64,000 bases of DNA from Blepharisma stoltei (taxonomy: Eukaryota; Ciliophora; Heterotrichea; Heterotrichida; Blepharismidae). Numbering within the stretch: position 1 is the stretch's first letter; every line of letters starts with the position of its first letter. The notes beneath the pieces were generated by a model, which was not told where the DNA came from, ran no database searches, and saw only the letters and a list, made by a program, of their open reading frames with translations. Positions 1 to 10,467 of the stretch are shown here, in pieces. The position numbers were made by a program, and so were the translations under genes. The stretch spans positions 62,001-126,000 of the forward strand of contig CAJZBQ010000057.1 in assembly GCA_914767885.1 (NCBI GenBank), read 5' to 3'.

Positions 1-1
1 A

Positions 2-2008
2 TACTTGCTACCTATGTTTGAATCTGACAATGTCGGAAAAGGCAGAAACATGTTTTTCGGGCTCCCAGGGATGAGCGATATTAATAAACCTCTAGAAGTA
101 ATATCAGGCACTGTATACGGAGAACTAAAATTGGCTGACCAGCTGATGAATCAGCTGACACAGGCCCGAAAAGAAATGAACCAAATCGGCCAAAATTTAA
201 AAGACGCCGAGCAAGAAAGGAAAAGTGTTTTAGCTTTTTCTATATTAAATTAGCATAATTTTCTTATATAATAAATAATAAATAATAATTTATTTATATA
301 AAATAGCATAGCTGAGCTGGAAAATGTAAAAAAGCAATATTTATCAGTAATATCAGAAATAGAAACCTGTCAATACCAATTCCAAGAAACCCTCTGTGCC
401 CAGCAGCAATCCGATTTGAAACTGTCGTTTATGAACAACCAGCTTTATGAATATAAGCAGCTTTACGCCTTAAACGACGCTGAAAATAAACAGTTTACTG
501 TAGACCTCCACGAAGAAAAAGCTTTAAACGACAAGCGTAGAAATACAGCTGCAGAGCTGGAGCATGGAAACCAGCTTTTAAGAATGGAAAATGACATCAT
601 GTCAGAAAGACTTGGCGGACTCTACCAAGAGCTAGACAAGCTTTCCCAACGACGGTTTATAGAAGACAAATTAGTAGAAGAAACCGACATTCTTGTCCAT
701 TGTCTACGCAATCTTGCTGATTACTGCAATAATTTGTCACTCAGCTTGATTTCTGCGATGAATCAAAGAGATGAGCTTAAAATCCAGCACGCTGATATTG
801 AAGCTTTAACTGAAGAAATCAAGACTTTAAGAGATAAATTAGTATCTAAAAGCAAAGAAGCCAGAAATAGCATAGAAAAAGAATATAATAGTGTCGTAGA
901 GCAGAGAGAAGAATATAAGTCTAGGTTGTCGAAGCTAGAAAAAGCTTATAAAGATATGAGTGAAAGCTACGAAAAACTCCGCCAGAAGCTAAAACAGTGG
1001 AAACAAAGAGGCAAACAGTACGGTGAACAAGAAGAAAAAGTCTGCAGCAAGTGTCGGCAGACTTATACAGAAAAAGAAAATTATAATTGGTCGTGCAAAA
1101 CCCACAGTGGACAGTTTAATGGAGAAATGTATTGGTGTTGTGGGAGAAAAGGAAAAGAAGCCTTAGGCTGTCAGACCTCAAAGCATGTGTCAAAAGAAGA
1201 CGAAGACGAAGAAGCAGCCAAAGAGAAAGAAGACGACAAGTTTAAGCAAGGCACGGCTAAGTGTTCCAGCTGCAAAGAAATAGGTCACAGAGCCCACGAA
1301 TGTCCAAAAGACCCTAATATCAGAAGTGCCCTAGATGCAGTTGACGAAATTGATAGAATTGATGGGATAAAATCAAGGAAAAAAGCTAATGTGAATAATA
1401 TTGACGTAAACCAAAAATTGATGGGAATTCTTAATGCGAGGTTTGGGCAGATCGGGTTTGGAGACGATATGGCCTCGTCAGCAGGGACTGAAACTTTGAG
1501 AGGCATGGAAGAGGAAGAAGAAAATGCCGAAAATAATCAGCATGAGCACGACCCATTTAAAGATTTATTCTGACTCCCCCCCCTCGAAGTTCGACCAAGA
1601 TATAGGGAAAATTCCTATTTTTTTTGAAAATTAACCCCCCTCAAAGTTCGACCAAGACCTATATAAATTTACTAGAAAAAAATAAGCAATTTTTCAAAAA
1701 TTTTAAACTATATGGGGGTGAGCTTGCGATTTTTGTATTCAAGTTCTAAAAAAGCGTTACAAAACCATCTTGCACTATTTTTTCTAACCCTTACACTCTC
1801 TCAACCATACAGAAGAATATGATAAATATTTTTTTTTTTAACTACTAAATTATATAAAAAAAATTCTATATAATTTTTTTTAAAAAAATTTTTCTTAACC
1901 CCCCTCGAAGTTCGACCAAAAAAATCTTGGTCGAACTTCGGGGGGCGGGGGGAGTGAGCTTTAGTAAATGGTGTTTTTTTGAGAATAAAAAAAATTATTT
2001 TTAATTAA
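2..2008 (+). CDS. Coiled-coil protein with C-terminal zinc knuckle (5' end off window)
   Basis: The frame is open to the left edge; the first ATG is at 14, so the true start may lie outside. After removing a 78-bp IES (233-310) and a family A MITE (1574-1957) the frame is 515 codons and ends at TAA 2006-2008, having passed TGA at 1571 as Trp. Roughly residues 30-330 are heptad-rich coiled coil. A Cys/His cluster follows (CSKCRQTY at about nt 1040, then CCGRKGKEALGC), then an acidic-lysine linker, a CCHC knuckle (CSSCKEIGHRAHEC) and an acidic tail. The knuckle suggests nucleic-acid or protein binding, but I do not recognise the family. The MITE falls near the C-terminus. Confidence 0.7.
233..310. 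other. TA-bounded IES, 78 bp
   Basis: AT-rich segment with in-frame stops inside the coiled-coil gene. TA at 231-232 and 309-310; both are followed by GCT. Joining the two TAs gives an uninterrupted frame (…RKSVLAELENVKK…). Confidence 0.65.
1574..1957. mobile_element. Family A MITE, 384 bp
   Basis: Outer ends are CTCCCCC…/…GGGGGAG runs followed by the module CTCGAAGTTCGACCAAGA. Two direct modules lie about 60 bp apart at the left end, and a hairpin of two inverted modules lies at the right end. It is an inverted, nearly full-length match to 35252-35634. The flanking triplets here are TGA/TGA, not TTA/TTA, and removing one copy keeps the host frame open to a nearby TAA. Confidence 0.85.
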
Positions 2009-2029
2009 AAATTAATAGGGATACATAGC

Positions 2030-3923
2030 ATGAGAAATGAAGTCAGCTTCCAAACAGAACAAAATGCTGTAAAAATAGATGATATCCAGACAAGAGAAGA
2101 GACTGAAAATATAAGATCAGGCAAAAGAAGACAGACCACTGGGTTTAGTAACTCGAAAAATTTTAGTATAAACCCAAGAACGTCAGGGCAGCCGAGCCAA
2201 GATATGAGGAGCCCAAGCATTGACTCAGATTTCAAAATCCCTAATGTCCCTGGTGTGCCAAGCCAGGACTTAAGAAGTCCCAGCATTGATTCTGAATTCA
2301 AGCTGCCAAGCGAGCTAAAATTAGATTAAATTTTAATTATCATTGTGTAATAATATAAAAAATCATTTTTTTATAGGATGCTGAGGCAAATAGATGAAGA
2401 ATTTTATGATGCATGCGAAAATATCAATGAGATGTCGAATTTATATATGACAATGCCTGTAATTATTCGTGAAAACACTAATGAATCGCCTATCGCTACA
2501 ACTCAGACTTCAAGATGTGAGTCGCCTCCTTCTAGAAATAGCAGCCATATGAACCATGTCGAAATTATATCAGCAGGTCTAAAAATCATAAATAGAAGCA
2601 AAACAATCTCAAATAAGCCAAAAGAGCTATACTATTATAGCTTGAGTAAAAATGCTTTTCTTAGCAGAAATTCACAGTTTTCCTATTTAAAAGGCGTTTT
2701 TATTCAAGCTATAACTGTATATACCAATTTAATAATATTCAATTAATCCAAGAAATTGATCTTGTTGATAAGCGTGAAAGTGGCACATGAGTTATCAAAT
2801 TTTCTCCAGACCAAAAATCATTGGTGATTGGCGGACAAATAGGAGTGGTTTGCTTATATGATATAATGAATACCCAGCAAAAGCTCATCGAAGAAGCTCC
2901 TTCACGAATTTTTGCAGAGCATGAAGGGATGATCACAGATATTGATTTTAATGCTGAAGGAAATATTCTGACCTCCTCATTAGATGGCTCTGTTAAGTAT
3001 AAAATTTTATTTTAAATAAATTTTTTTTAAAAAATAAATTTGGAAATTAAATATCTATTATAATTAAGAATATGATGAAAATGCCAGGAAAACTCGATTT
3101 ATACGTTCAAGCATGCAACAGCGGTTAATGCTGTATGCTCTCATCCTTTATGTCGAAATGTGTTTGCTACTGCATCAAAAGACTCAATGATAAGGCAGTT
3201 TAGACTGCCTGAAAAGTATGCAGAAAGCTTATATAAAACTCCAAGAGAGGTGACTGCGCTGGCTTATTCTCCTGATGGGGAATATTTAGCTGCTGGACTT
3301 AAAAAAGGAGAGGTCATCATATATCAGTCATTGCCTGAGACATATAAGTTGAGGCTTAAATATACTTTAAAATGCAGGAATCGTTTTGGACTGAAGAGAG
3401 GAGGGAGAAGAGTCACTAATTTAGAGTTCATGAACCATGATTATTTGCTTGTCACCACAAATGATTCAAGGATTCGATTAATTTGTAGTAAAATAATTTT
3501 TATAATAAAACTCATAAAATTAACGGGAAAAAAAATAAATATTTATGGAGAAAATTAATAAAATGCAGAATATATAAATTTAAAGAAAATTTGCTTGTGC
3601 AAAAATACAAAGGAAACATTAATAGCAAATTTCCTATAAGAGCTAGTTTTTCTCCTCATAAAGCACATATTATATGTGGATCAGAAAAGGGAAGGTTTTT
3701 TATATGAAATACATTTAAGCAGACAGAAGGAGAAAAAATTGAGAAAAATACAGAATTTGAAAGCTTTGATGCAAGAGTCAATAAAGGTGGAGAGTTTTCT
3801 ATTTTTGCTCCAGAAGGAGTAGTAGAGGCTGCTAAAGAATGATATAGAGAAGGAGAAGTGACTCATATGATTTTATCAGCAGGGTCAAACGATACATTAC
3901 GAATATTTTTAAATGTTGCTTAA
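2030..3923 (+). CDS. WDR44-like WD40-repeat protein
   Basis: About 554 aa after removing three IESs (2329-2373, 2714-2745, 3481-3560) and a 72-nt intron region (2997-3068); the sum is divisible by three. The N-terminal ~200 residues are Ser/Pro-rich, with a near-repeat (PSQDMRSPSIDSDFK / PSQDLRSPSIDSEFK). WD40 blades follow: GTWVIKFSPDQKSLVIGG, ILTSSLDGSVKIW (the last W is TGA) and SPDGEYLAAGLKKGEV. The segments RGGRRVTNLEFM and VTTNDSRIRL followed by YKGNINSKFPIRASFS closely follow the WDR44 propeller. WDR44 binds Rab11 and acts in endosomal and ciliary membrane traffic; whether that role holds here is inference. A short gap separates it from the upstream gene. Confidence 0.8.
2329..2373. 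other. TA-bounded IES, 45 bp
   Basis: AT-rich insert with stops in the WDR44-like gene. Joining TA 2327-2328 to TA 2372-2373 gives …ELKLDYRMLRQIDEEF… in frame. Confidence 0.55.
2714..2745. other. TA-bounded IES, 32 bp
   Basis: Short AT-rich insert ending in an in-frame TAA. Joining the TAs at 2712-2713 and 2744-2745 restores …FIQAIIQEIDLVDKRESGTW…, the start of a WD blade. Confidence 0.55.
2997..3068 (+). other. 72-nt intron region, probably a 15-nt intron enlarged by an IES
   Basis: Begins GTATAAAATT and ends ATAATTAAG. Removing GT..AG exactly gives …DGSVKIWWKCQENS… and restores the WD repeat; no TA-to-TA join restores the frame. All clear introns here are 15 nt, so a 57-bp IES inside an ordinary intron is the simplest reading. 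Confidence 0.5.
3481..3560. other. TA-bounded IES, 80 bp
   Basis: AT-rich insert with stops between …NDSRIRL and KCRIYKFKENLLVQKYKG. Joining TA 3479-3480 to TA 3559-3560 restores the WDR44-like frame. Confidence 0.6.
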
Positions 3924-4113
3924 ATTGTTATATACATAAATAATTCTTATCTATCCAGACTATTAAGTAAAATACATTTCTTGAAAATTAAATTTATTAC
4001 CTACTCTTAGCTAACACAAGGGCACATTTAGGGCACCTATGCATTCTTAACCCACTCAAAAAATTTTTTTAAAAAAAAATTATTTTGAATTATTTTTAAA
4101 AAATAATTTTTTA

Positions 4114-5001
4114 TTAAAGAAATTGAGGTAGCTTATCAAGCCATTCAGGCACTCTACAGCATGAAGTAATTGTTGAAAAAACTTTTATTAAAGGCCGAGG
4201 GATTTTTGCATTGAAATCTAACGTTGTGTGCACAACTTCTTTACAAAAATGGCAATAAGCTGTGCATGGCATGTTTCCAAATATTGGTAAACTTCCTCTC
4301 ATAAAAGATTTCTCAGGGAATTTTCCAGCTTCTGATGCTATAGAATCATATTTTTCTGTCTTTGCTGTACAAGCAGTAAAAGCTGTCGGAGCTTTTTTGT
4401 GAAAATTTGATTTTAATTCATCTGTCTGCTCTAATGAATCTATAAAGGTATTTTCTTTTTCTCTTGAAGGCTCTTCTCCATGTCCTAAATAAATCACAGA
4501 GTCACAATCACTGAGATTTCTTCCATGGCATGATCCAGTACTTATTGGGCTTTGATTTTTTACAAATAATTTATTTTCATCAATTGCGGTAGCCTGTCCT
4601 GGGGCATTTGCAACTTGTTGAGTGATTTCTTTTAAAACTTGATCATCTGGAACTCCCATAAGGACACAAATGCTGCTGCTTCTTCTGTGTGAATTTTTTC
4701 GGCTATGATTTGGAGGAGGCTGTGGAGAGGTTTCTTCAGCATAATTCAGAAATTTTCCAGATTTAAAGTCAATAAGGCCTTCTTGAACAATCAAGTTTTC
4801 ATCAATAATTTTATCTGCCAATATTTCATCAAGAGCTTGGGATTGACGGATATTGGTATATCGTCTTTGGGATGCTCTTGATTGGGTTTTCTTATGCTCT
4901 GACGAAAAAATGCATTCATTTTGAGTTCTTTGAACTGTTTGTGGTGCCTCTTTGATAAGATCAGCAAGATCTTTTTCTGGAGTGGAAAAATCTGTAGTCA
5001 T
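4114..5001 (-). CDS. Uncharacterised 295-aa protein with C-terminal Cys/His motif
   Basis: One uninterrupted frame of 295 aa, ATG to TAA. Residues 1-230 are polar, low in hydrophobics and Ser/Lys-rich (basic patch HSRKNSHRRSSS), so probably disordered. The C-terminus has CTAYCHFCKEVVHTTLDF, then a hydrophobic stretch and CCRVPEW. A C-x-x-C followed by a hydrophobic segment and a second Cys pair is loosely like half of a LITAF-type membrane zinc domain, but the match is too weak to name. It is convergent with the WDR44-like gene (about 190 bp between stops) and has no IES. Confidence 0.6.
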   Translation of the reverse strand: MTTDFSTPEKDLADLIKEAPQTVQRTQNECIFSSEHKKTQSRASQRRYTNIRQSQALDEILADKIIDENLIVQEGLIDFKSGKFLNYAEETSPQPPPNHSRKNSHRRSSSICVLMGVPDDQVLKEITQQVANAPGQATAIDENKLFVKNQSPISTGSCHGRNLSDCDSVIYLGHGEEPSREKENTFIDSLEQTDELKSNFHKKAPTAFTACTAKTEKYDSIASEAGKFPEKSFMRGSLPIFGNMPCTAYCHFCKEVVHTTLDFNAKIPRPLIKVFSTITSCCRVPEWLDKLPQFL

Positions 5002-5462
5002 GTTCAGTTGATTTTTTAAATATGAAAGTGTATTGAAGAGTCAAATTAAAAAAATATTAGAAAAATAAAGAATATAATTTATTTTGATGTATTAATAGTC
5101 AATTTATGCTTAAAACTGCTAAAAATCGTAAAAAATTCTGAAATTATACCAGAGTTCAAATCTAACTCTCCTCTTTAAATTGGATTTTTATAGATAAAAA
5201 ATAATAATATATATGTAAAGCTTTTATATTCAAATTAAATGTCTCCAAAATCATTATTTGTTCTTTTGCGAATTAATAGCATTCAACTATAATCCTTAGA
5301 ATAAATTAGGTTATAACTGCTAATACAAATTCTAAAATTTTTAATTTAAAAACTAAAATTTTGTTCCATTTAAAGTGGGGAGTAAAGAAAAAATCATTTA
5401 AAAATAAATATTGTCATGATTAGGTTGCAAATGCAGTTTAGATAGAATTAATTTATATAAAT
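5002..5462. other. AT-rich intergenic stretch
   Basis: About 460 bp of AT-rich sequence upstream of the 4114-5001 gene. I see no gene, repeat or clear signal in it. Confidence 0.5.
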
Positions 5463-6827
5463 TTAATAGGTTATATAATTTCCTTCTATATTATCCAAAG
5501 GTATGAAAGGCTGATTTTTTTCTGGAGTCTGTGTTGATTTGTAAATGAATTTAGCTTTTTTATAAGTTTCATTAAAAATTTCAACTGATTTTTTCATAAG
5601 AAACCCTGTCATAGGTTTAATTTTTACATTATTCTTTGCTATACTTTTTGGGTATCTAAATGTCTCATGATAAGGGAAATAATGCAAATCTCTTATAAGC
5701 ATTTCTTCTTCAATGTGTGGCTTTTCTTCATTAATAATTTTTTGAAAATTATTACTCCCCCTCCACCCCTTCGTAAGTAAACAAAAAATTTGTTCGTTCA
5801 AAGAAGGGTTGAACTTTTATATAAAACTTTGCATATAAAATTTTTTCGTAAATTTTTTTATATCGTTATTTGCAGATTTTTGAACTTTACTACCTAAGTG
5901 TGGAATTTTTTCCGCATGTGAAAAGGTGTTTTTCACGTGTGGAGCCCTTTTGATTTCACATGTGGAATCCTCTTTTCACACGCGGAAAAAATTCCACTCT
6001 TAGGTGGTAAAGTTCAAAAATCTGCAAATAACGATAACAATTTAAAGCAAATATTATATTATTGATTATGTCTCTGTTTAAAATTAAATAGAATTAGTAA
6101 GAGATTTCATTATAATAATTATCACTTACATATCAAAATATTTTCATAAAACATTTTTATTTTACCAAAAAAAATAGGGAGTTTTACAATATTTTTGTTC
6201 TCTTAAGGAAGGGGGTTTAGTAAGTCCAATATTGGGAATTTTCTTGATGTTTCTAACTAGTGCCAAAACTTTAGGCTCTTTTATCATTTTGTCAGCTGAA
6301 AACATCAAGCCTAGCGCTTCATGGCTGATTTTGTGGCTTTCGTCATTTAACATTCTGTCTTTCATAACGAACTGCACAACCCTTTTCATTACGCTCAAAG
6401 CGATTTCTTTTGTATCAGGAGAATCCAATACTTTCAAAGTCAAATCCTTGATATTCCCTTTAAATAAATATCATACTTTATACTATAAAACTTTGCCCTA
6501 TTCTATATAAATTCTTTATTTAATATAAAATACTTAATATATCTAAAAAAATATAGAACTTTCCATTATTTCTGTGCCCATAACTTCATTAAAGAACAAA
6601 ATCAATTCCTCTTTGGTTTCAGGATCATCAAGCATCCTCTGAAGAAGGTCTTTAAAAAGATTTTCTACCTCCTCTTTGACTTCTGGATGATCCATACAAT
6701 CACGGGTCGATTTAATTAATCTCTTAGTTACGATATCCTGGATGATTGCAATAGAATAGACTGAAGTACCAAATAGGATTGTGCTTGGTAAATAAGTCCT
6801 AAATACCTCAGTAAAGAACTTTGACAT
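5463..6827 (-). CDS. Uncharacterised protein with internal degenerate repeats
   Basis: Runs ATG 6827 to TAA 5463. After removing an 87-bp IES (6467-6553) and a family B MITE (5755-6222) it is 269 aa and the length divides by three. A hydrophobic stretch (STILFGTSVYSIAIIQDIV) lies near residues 15-35. Loosely repeated helical units follow, such as HPEVKEEVENLFKDLLQRML, DPETKEELILFF and SPDTKEIALSVMKRVV. The C-terminal third is basic and polar. I do not recognise the family. The unit HPEV/DPET/SPDT-KE looks like a short helical repeat. Confidence 0.6.
5755..6222. mobile_element. Family B MITE (468 bp) with a foldback element inside
   Basis: Left end CTCCCC…CTTCGTAAGTAAACAAA plus its hairpin partner, right end GGAAGGGGG…GTAAG; the interior retains the family B core (AAATTAAATAGAATTAG, ATTATCACTTA). 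A family D foldback (about 5869-6038) sits inside. Joining TA to TA restores the host frame (…NIGLNNFQKII…). Confidence 0.75.
5869..6038. mobile_element. Family D foldback element, ~170 bp, nested
   Basis: Near-perfect inverted repeat of about 65 bp per arm. The left arm starts ATCGTTATTTGCAGATTTTT; the right arm is its complement ending AAATAACGAT, with three or four mismatches and a short loop. TA lies at both ends. It is inserted in the MITE at 5755-6222 and I see only one copy. Confidence 0.75.
6467..6553. other. TA-bounded IES, 87 bp
   Basis: AT-rich, stops in all frames of the host. Joining TA 6465-6466 to TA 6552-6553 on the minus strand gives …EIMESSIFKGNIKDLTL…. Confidence 0.6.
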
Positions 6828-7147
6828 TTAGAATTTACAAAAAAATAATAAACTGGAAGCACATATTATAACTGATCAGGGATGATGTCATAAATATTAA
6901 TGGGATTTATCAAAAATTACTGGATTTTAGAGTGGATAGTAGGATTATTAATAGCAAGGATTGCTTACTCCACTACTTCGTGAGCAGAAAAATAATTGCT
7001 CTCTTTTTTATTAAATTTATATTAAAAATTTTTAAAATTGCTATTTGCAAAAATTTGAACGTAAAACTAGAATTGTATAATTATTACTTATATGCTAAAA
7101 TATTTTACATAGTAAAATTGCTTATGAATTGAAGTTAGGAAAGTGTA
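6828..7147. other. AT-rich intergenic stretch
   Basis: About 320 bp. Short spurious frames only; nothing recognised. Confidence 0.5.
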
Positions 7148-7743
7148 GAGTGTCAAATTAATTATTATTTAAGTTATCACAGCTTCCAAATGACCTGCAG
7201 TTCTTCAGCTCTGGAAAATCGATGAGGTCTGCTCTTGATTTCAGGTTTGATACTCTCTGGTTTTTGAATTTTCTCTGATTGAATTCCCATTATCTCTCGA
7301 AGGAGTGTCGGATTGAATCCGACTAAGCTTTGTATATTTTCTAACTCCCCCCTCCGTGAGTGAACAGAAATATTTTGTTTGTTCACGAGGGGGGTTAAAT
7401 TTGAGAAGCAAAAATTAATTTAATTTGTGAAATTTATATTTTAAAATGCAAGCGATTTAAAATTAAACAGATTTAGCTAGAGATTTCACTATAGTAATTA
7501 TCATTTATATAGCAATTTTTTCATAAAAAATTGCTGTTCGCTCATGGAGGGTGGGTTTTTGGGCAAAAAATAGCTATTTTTCCAATGTCTTATTCGCTCA
7601 CAGAAGGGGGAGTAAGAGAGTCTGCTTTCATATTCATGCTACATTTAATTGAATTTGCAATTTTTATTACTCATTAAAATTTGATTAAAATATACACTTT
7701 ATGTTAAAATTAATTTAAGTGTGGGCAATTTTAGCATTTCATT
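7148..7743 (-). pseudogene. Decayed copy of the 3' part of the 19475-20455 gene
   Basis: Sequence 7148-7343 aligns base by base, with many substitutions, to 19468-19690 (shared GTGTCAAATTAATTATTATT and the following TTATC.AGCT.CC). The part after the MITE (7615-7743) matches the flank at 17880-17960. The frame is short and broken, and a family B MITE splits it. Only the terminal third of the parent gene is represented. Confidence 0.6.
7344..7614. mobile_element. Family B MITE, 271 bp
   Basis: Left end CTCCCCCCTCCGTGAGTGAACA with a hairpin partner GTTCACGAGGGGGG; right end has two GTTCGCTCA-type modules about 55 bp apart, then GGGGGAG|TAAG. TA flanks at 7342-7343 and 7613-7614. Confidence 0.8.
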
Positions 7744-7800
7744 ACTCCCCTTCGTGAGCGAACAAAAAATTATTGTTCGCTCACTGAAAGAGAAAGAGAA
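7744..7800. mobile_element. Family B MITE end fragment
   Basis: Only the terminal hairpin remains: CTCCCCTTCGTGAGCGAACA, then ATTATTGTTCGCTCACTGAA. No matching right end before the retroelement that follows. Confidence 0.6.
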
Positions 7801-7863
7801 ATTACTTAAAGGGTATTTTTTTCAGGCCCAAGTCCCAAAATTAGAAATCTTCAATAAATCTTA

Positions 7864-8324
7864 CACAAATAAAATGGTGACTACTCTGACCCGTCCTTCT
7901 CCCACTGCCTCGGGCTTTGTGGGTCTAAGAGGGATGGGGCCTGGAGAATTTGTGTCCGGGGTAGGTTTTGTCTCCCTGGCCAGGACACCATGGCAGGGTT
8001 TTTTTACCTCGACCTATCACAAGAAGACCAGAGTCGCAAAGGCAACCCCACACTCCTGACAACGAAGGTAGTAAAGGAGGACAGGAGGAGGCTTCAGAAC
8101 ACCTACCGTCTCCCACCTCCGAACGGACGGGCTGACCGATAGGGGTTGCCCCAAGAAGTACCTGGGTGCGTCACCTCGAGAGCGCTGATGTCACCATTTT
8201 TTGGTGACGTCGACAAAAATGGCGTAAGTGCTATCCCATGCATAGGCCGAGAGGCTGAAGTGGGAGAAGGCGGCGAGTGGCTGAAATAAACCGCGAAGAC
8301 CCTCACGAACTTAAACTTAATTTA
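7864..8324 (+). mobile_element. GC-rich SINE-like retroelement (or LINE 5' leader), 461 bp
   Basis: Sharply GC-rich against an AT-rich background. It starts near CACAAATAAAATGGTGAC, followed by GACCCGTCCTTCTC, the head shared by the whole family; it contains GGTGACGTCGACAAAAATGG and ends in an AT-rich tail (ACTTAAACTTAATTTA). It is flanked by identical 13-bp repeats, TCAATAAATCTTA at 7851-7863 and 8325-8337. The same 13-mer recurs at 14366-14378, so this may instead be the 5' leader of the LINE. Confidence 0.65.
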
Positions 8325-8346
8325 TCAATAAATCTTATTAAAAAAA

Positions 8347-10101
8347 ATGGAGGATTATGCGAGTAAAAACTCACCCTCTTCTCTGTCTAATGGACAAGAA
8401 AAACTTGTCATTGGTCTTGGAGAAGACAAAGTTATCTACAGCTTCTCTTCCTCAACTCATTTCCTACCAGAGCTTGAAGAAAACAAATTTTTAGAATTGT
8501 CAGTGAAATTTTATTTGTCTAAATTTCTCAAAGACTGCAACCAAAACAAGAAAAAAGAGCTCTTTTCAGCATTCTGCATCTCAGTTAACCAAAAATTTTC
8601 CCCAGAATCAATCCTAAGATGTCATAGATTGCCTTCAGGAGATGCTATCCTGATTCCTAAAGAAAAATCGATACAACAAGATTTACTGAATCAAATCACA
8701 TATGAATTAAAATACAAAGGAAGAAACATCATGACACCAACCGGAATCTTATGACTAGGTGGTGAAATCAACTACAATAGGTATCGGATTAATTTTGCAT
8801 TACCTCCTGGAATATCGATTGAGGAAACAATTAACTCATTGAAGCAAATCTGCAATATAAAAGAAATAATTATGAATAACACAATCAAAATGAAGGCAAG
8901 TTTCACAGTCTTAATTTTATACCAGAAGCAAAATACACAATATATGCTGAATTTAATTCACTAGAGGAAGCATTAGATCTCACAGATATATTGAAGATAG
9001 GAAATAATTCAATATGATTAAATCACGCAGGAACAATGCAATGCAACACTTGTAACGAAATCGGACACCTTGAATCAAACCTCGATAAAATTATTGAAAT
9101 CAGAGAAAAAAGAAAAAGAATTAAGCAATCTAAGAAATAATAATAATAATTAAGCGATGTGTATTTTAAGGTCCCTGCTTCCATGCGTGGCATTCCTCCG
9201 CGCTCCTTAAGAGGCCGTGCCGGCACGAGCGAAAAGGATGGACTTCCATCACTGGTTCTCTGAGCCCAGGCCGAAACCCCTGGTTTCTCGGTAGTGGGGT
9301 TGCCCTATTGGGTCGTCGCCGACCGTCGCCGGGCACCACCATTTCCAACTCAGCCTTCCGCCCCGAATTACGCCATTCTTTGCCTCCGGTTGGGCAGATC
9401 GCCCCGTTTAATTTGGGGCCCTTTTGACTGGAGAGACCGCCTCCTTGGTCGTCTAATCTGCCTCCCCTTTTCCCAGCTTATCCGCTTGAGAAAAATCCTC
9501 AATCGCTTCCGCGATTCGGGGCAGATCACAGTAGCAGCTTGAGCAGGTAAGTCGCCCTGCTCCATTTCGGGCACCCACTGGCTTGGGCGCTGCTGGAAAA
9601 AGAAGATGCTCCTAACTGCCCTAGGATCTGGACACGATCAGCAGGTCTGTGTTTGTCCACGGTCGCCACCAGGGTCCAGATATTGCTGGGCTAAGTCGCT
9701 TCTTCAGAAAACCATGCCCGGATATACATGGGTTACCGTCACTGAGAGGACGGGTCGGTCGCCATACGCCATTTTATGTATATAAGCAATCTAAGAAAAT
9801 CAAGAAAGGTTCAAGAAATTTAAATTTAATCGATCAAAAATACTTAGTATCTGATAATAAACATGAAAAAAACTTAAAAACACGCAAGATCTCAACAATT
9901 AAGCCACCCAAAAAAAGCATTCATCCTCCTGTTAAAAATCAGAATAATGAACCAGTTAATGCCTACAACTATGATATCAAGACATATATTCCTCTAAAGA
10001 AGAGCATCATAAAGCCGATAGAAATCATAGGAAGAACTATTCTAAAAGAAAACCACAAAAATACAATCAAAAAAATTTTTATAATTAAATTGAAAGTTTA
10101 T
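8347..10101 (+). pseudogene. LINE ORF1 remnant: RRM-like region and CCHC knuckle
   Basis: Starts MEDYASKNSPSS at 8347. The frame passes TGA at 8752 as Trp and shifts near 8905-8930. It continues with the RRM-like segment YAEFNSLEEALDL and a knuckle CNTCNEIGHLESN, whose last Cys is Asn. The SINE-like insertion at 9138-9783 splits it. A basic Lys-rich tail follows at 9784-10101. ORF1 proteins of this kind bind element RNA. The missing fourth Cys and the frameshift mark decay. Confidence 0.6.
9138..9783 (-). mobile_element. GC-rich SINE-like retroelement, 646 bp
   Basis: Perfect 15-bp target duplication AAGCAATCTAAGAAA at 9123-9137 and 9784-9798, inside LINE ORF1. On the minus strand it starts near CATAAAATGGCGTATGGCGA, then GACCCGTCCTCTC; it ends with an (ATT)n tail, seen on plus as TAATAATAATAAT at 9138. 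The head and the GGTAACCCATG segment match 25561-26169. Confidence 0.85.
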
Positions 10102-10467
10102 TAATGAATCTTCGCAATCCTATAATGAAACTGCTTCCAAATCTCCAAAACTTTCTCCATCATCAGAAATAAATTCATCCACTTTGATGACAGATTTTTC
10201 TGAAATAAACATTTCTAAAATCGAAAACCCATTCTTACATAAAAAAGAAAAGAAAGAAAAACTGATAGTTGAACCCTTGATTTCAATTTATAACACCCAA
10301 AATAAGAAAAAGTTTGGAAATCTTTTCATCAATAAAGATGAAAAAGAAATTTACAAAAATAAAAAGATACAAATACTAGAGAGCAAAATGTTCCAAGATA
10401 TGATTAAACCTCTGTGCACAATTCTCTTTATTGAAGCATCTGATAATTTCACAGATCGAAAAAATGA

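Noticed and set aside
2997-3068. Plain TA-bounded IES at the WDR44-like gap
   Set aside because: No TA-to-TA join gives the WD-repeat frame; only GT…AG removal does.
5869-6038. CRISPR-like or rho-independent terminator reading of the palindrome
   Set aside because: A single long inverted repeat with TA tips in a eukaryotic germline genome; no spacer/repeat array exists.
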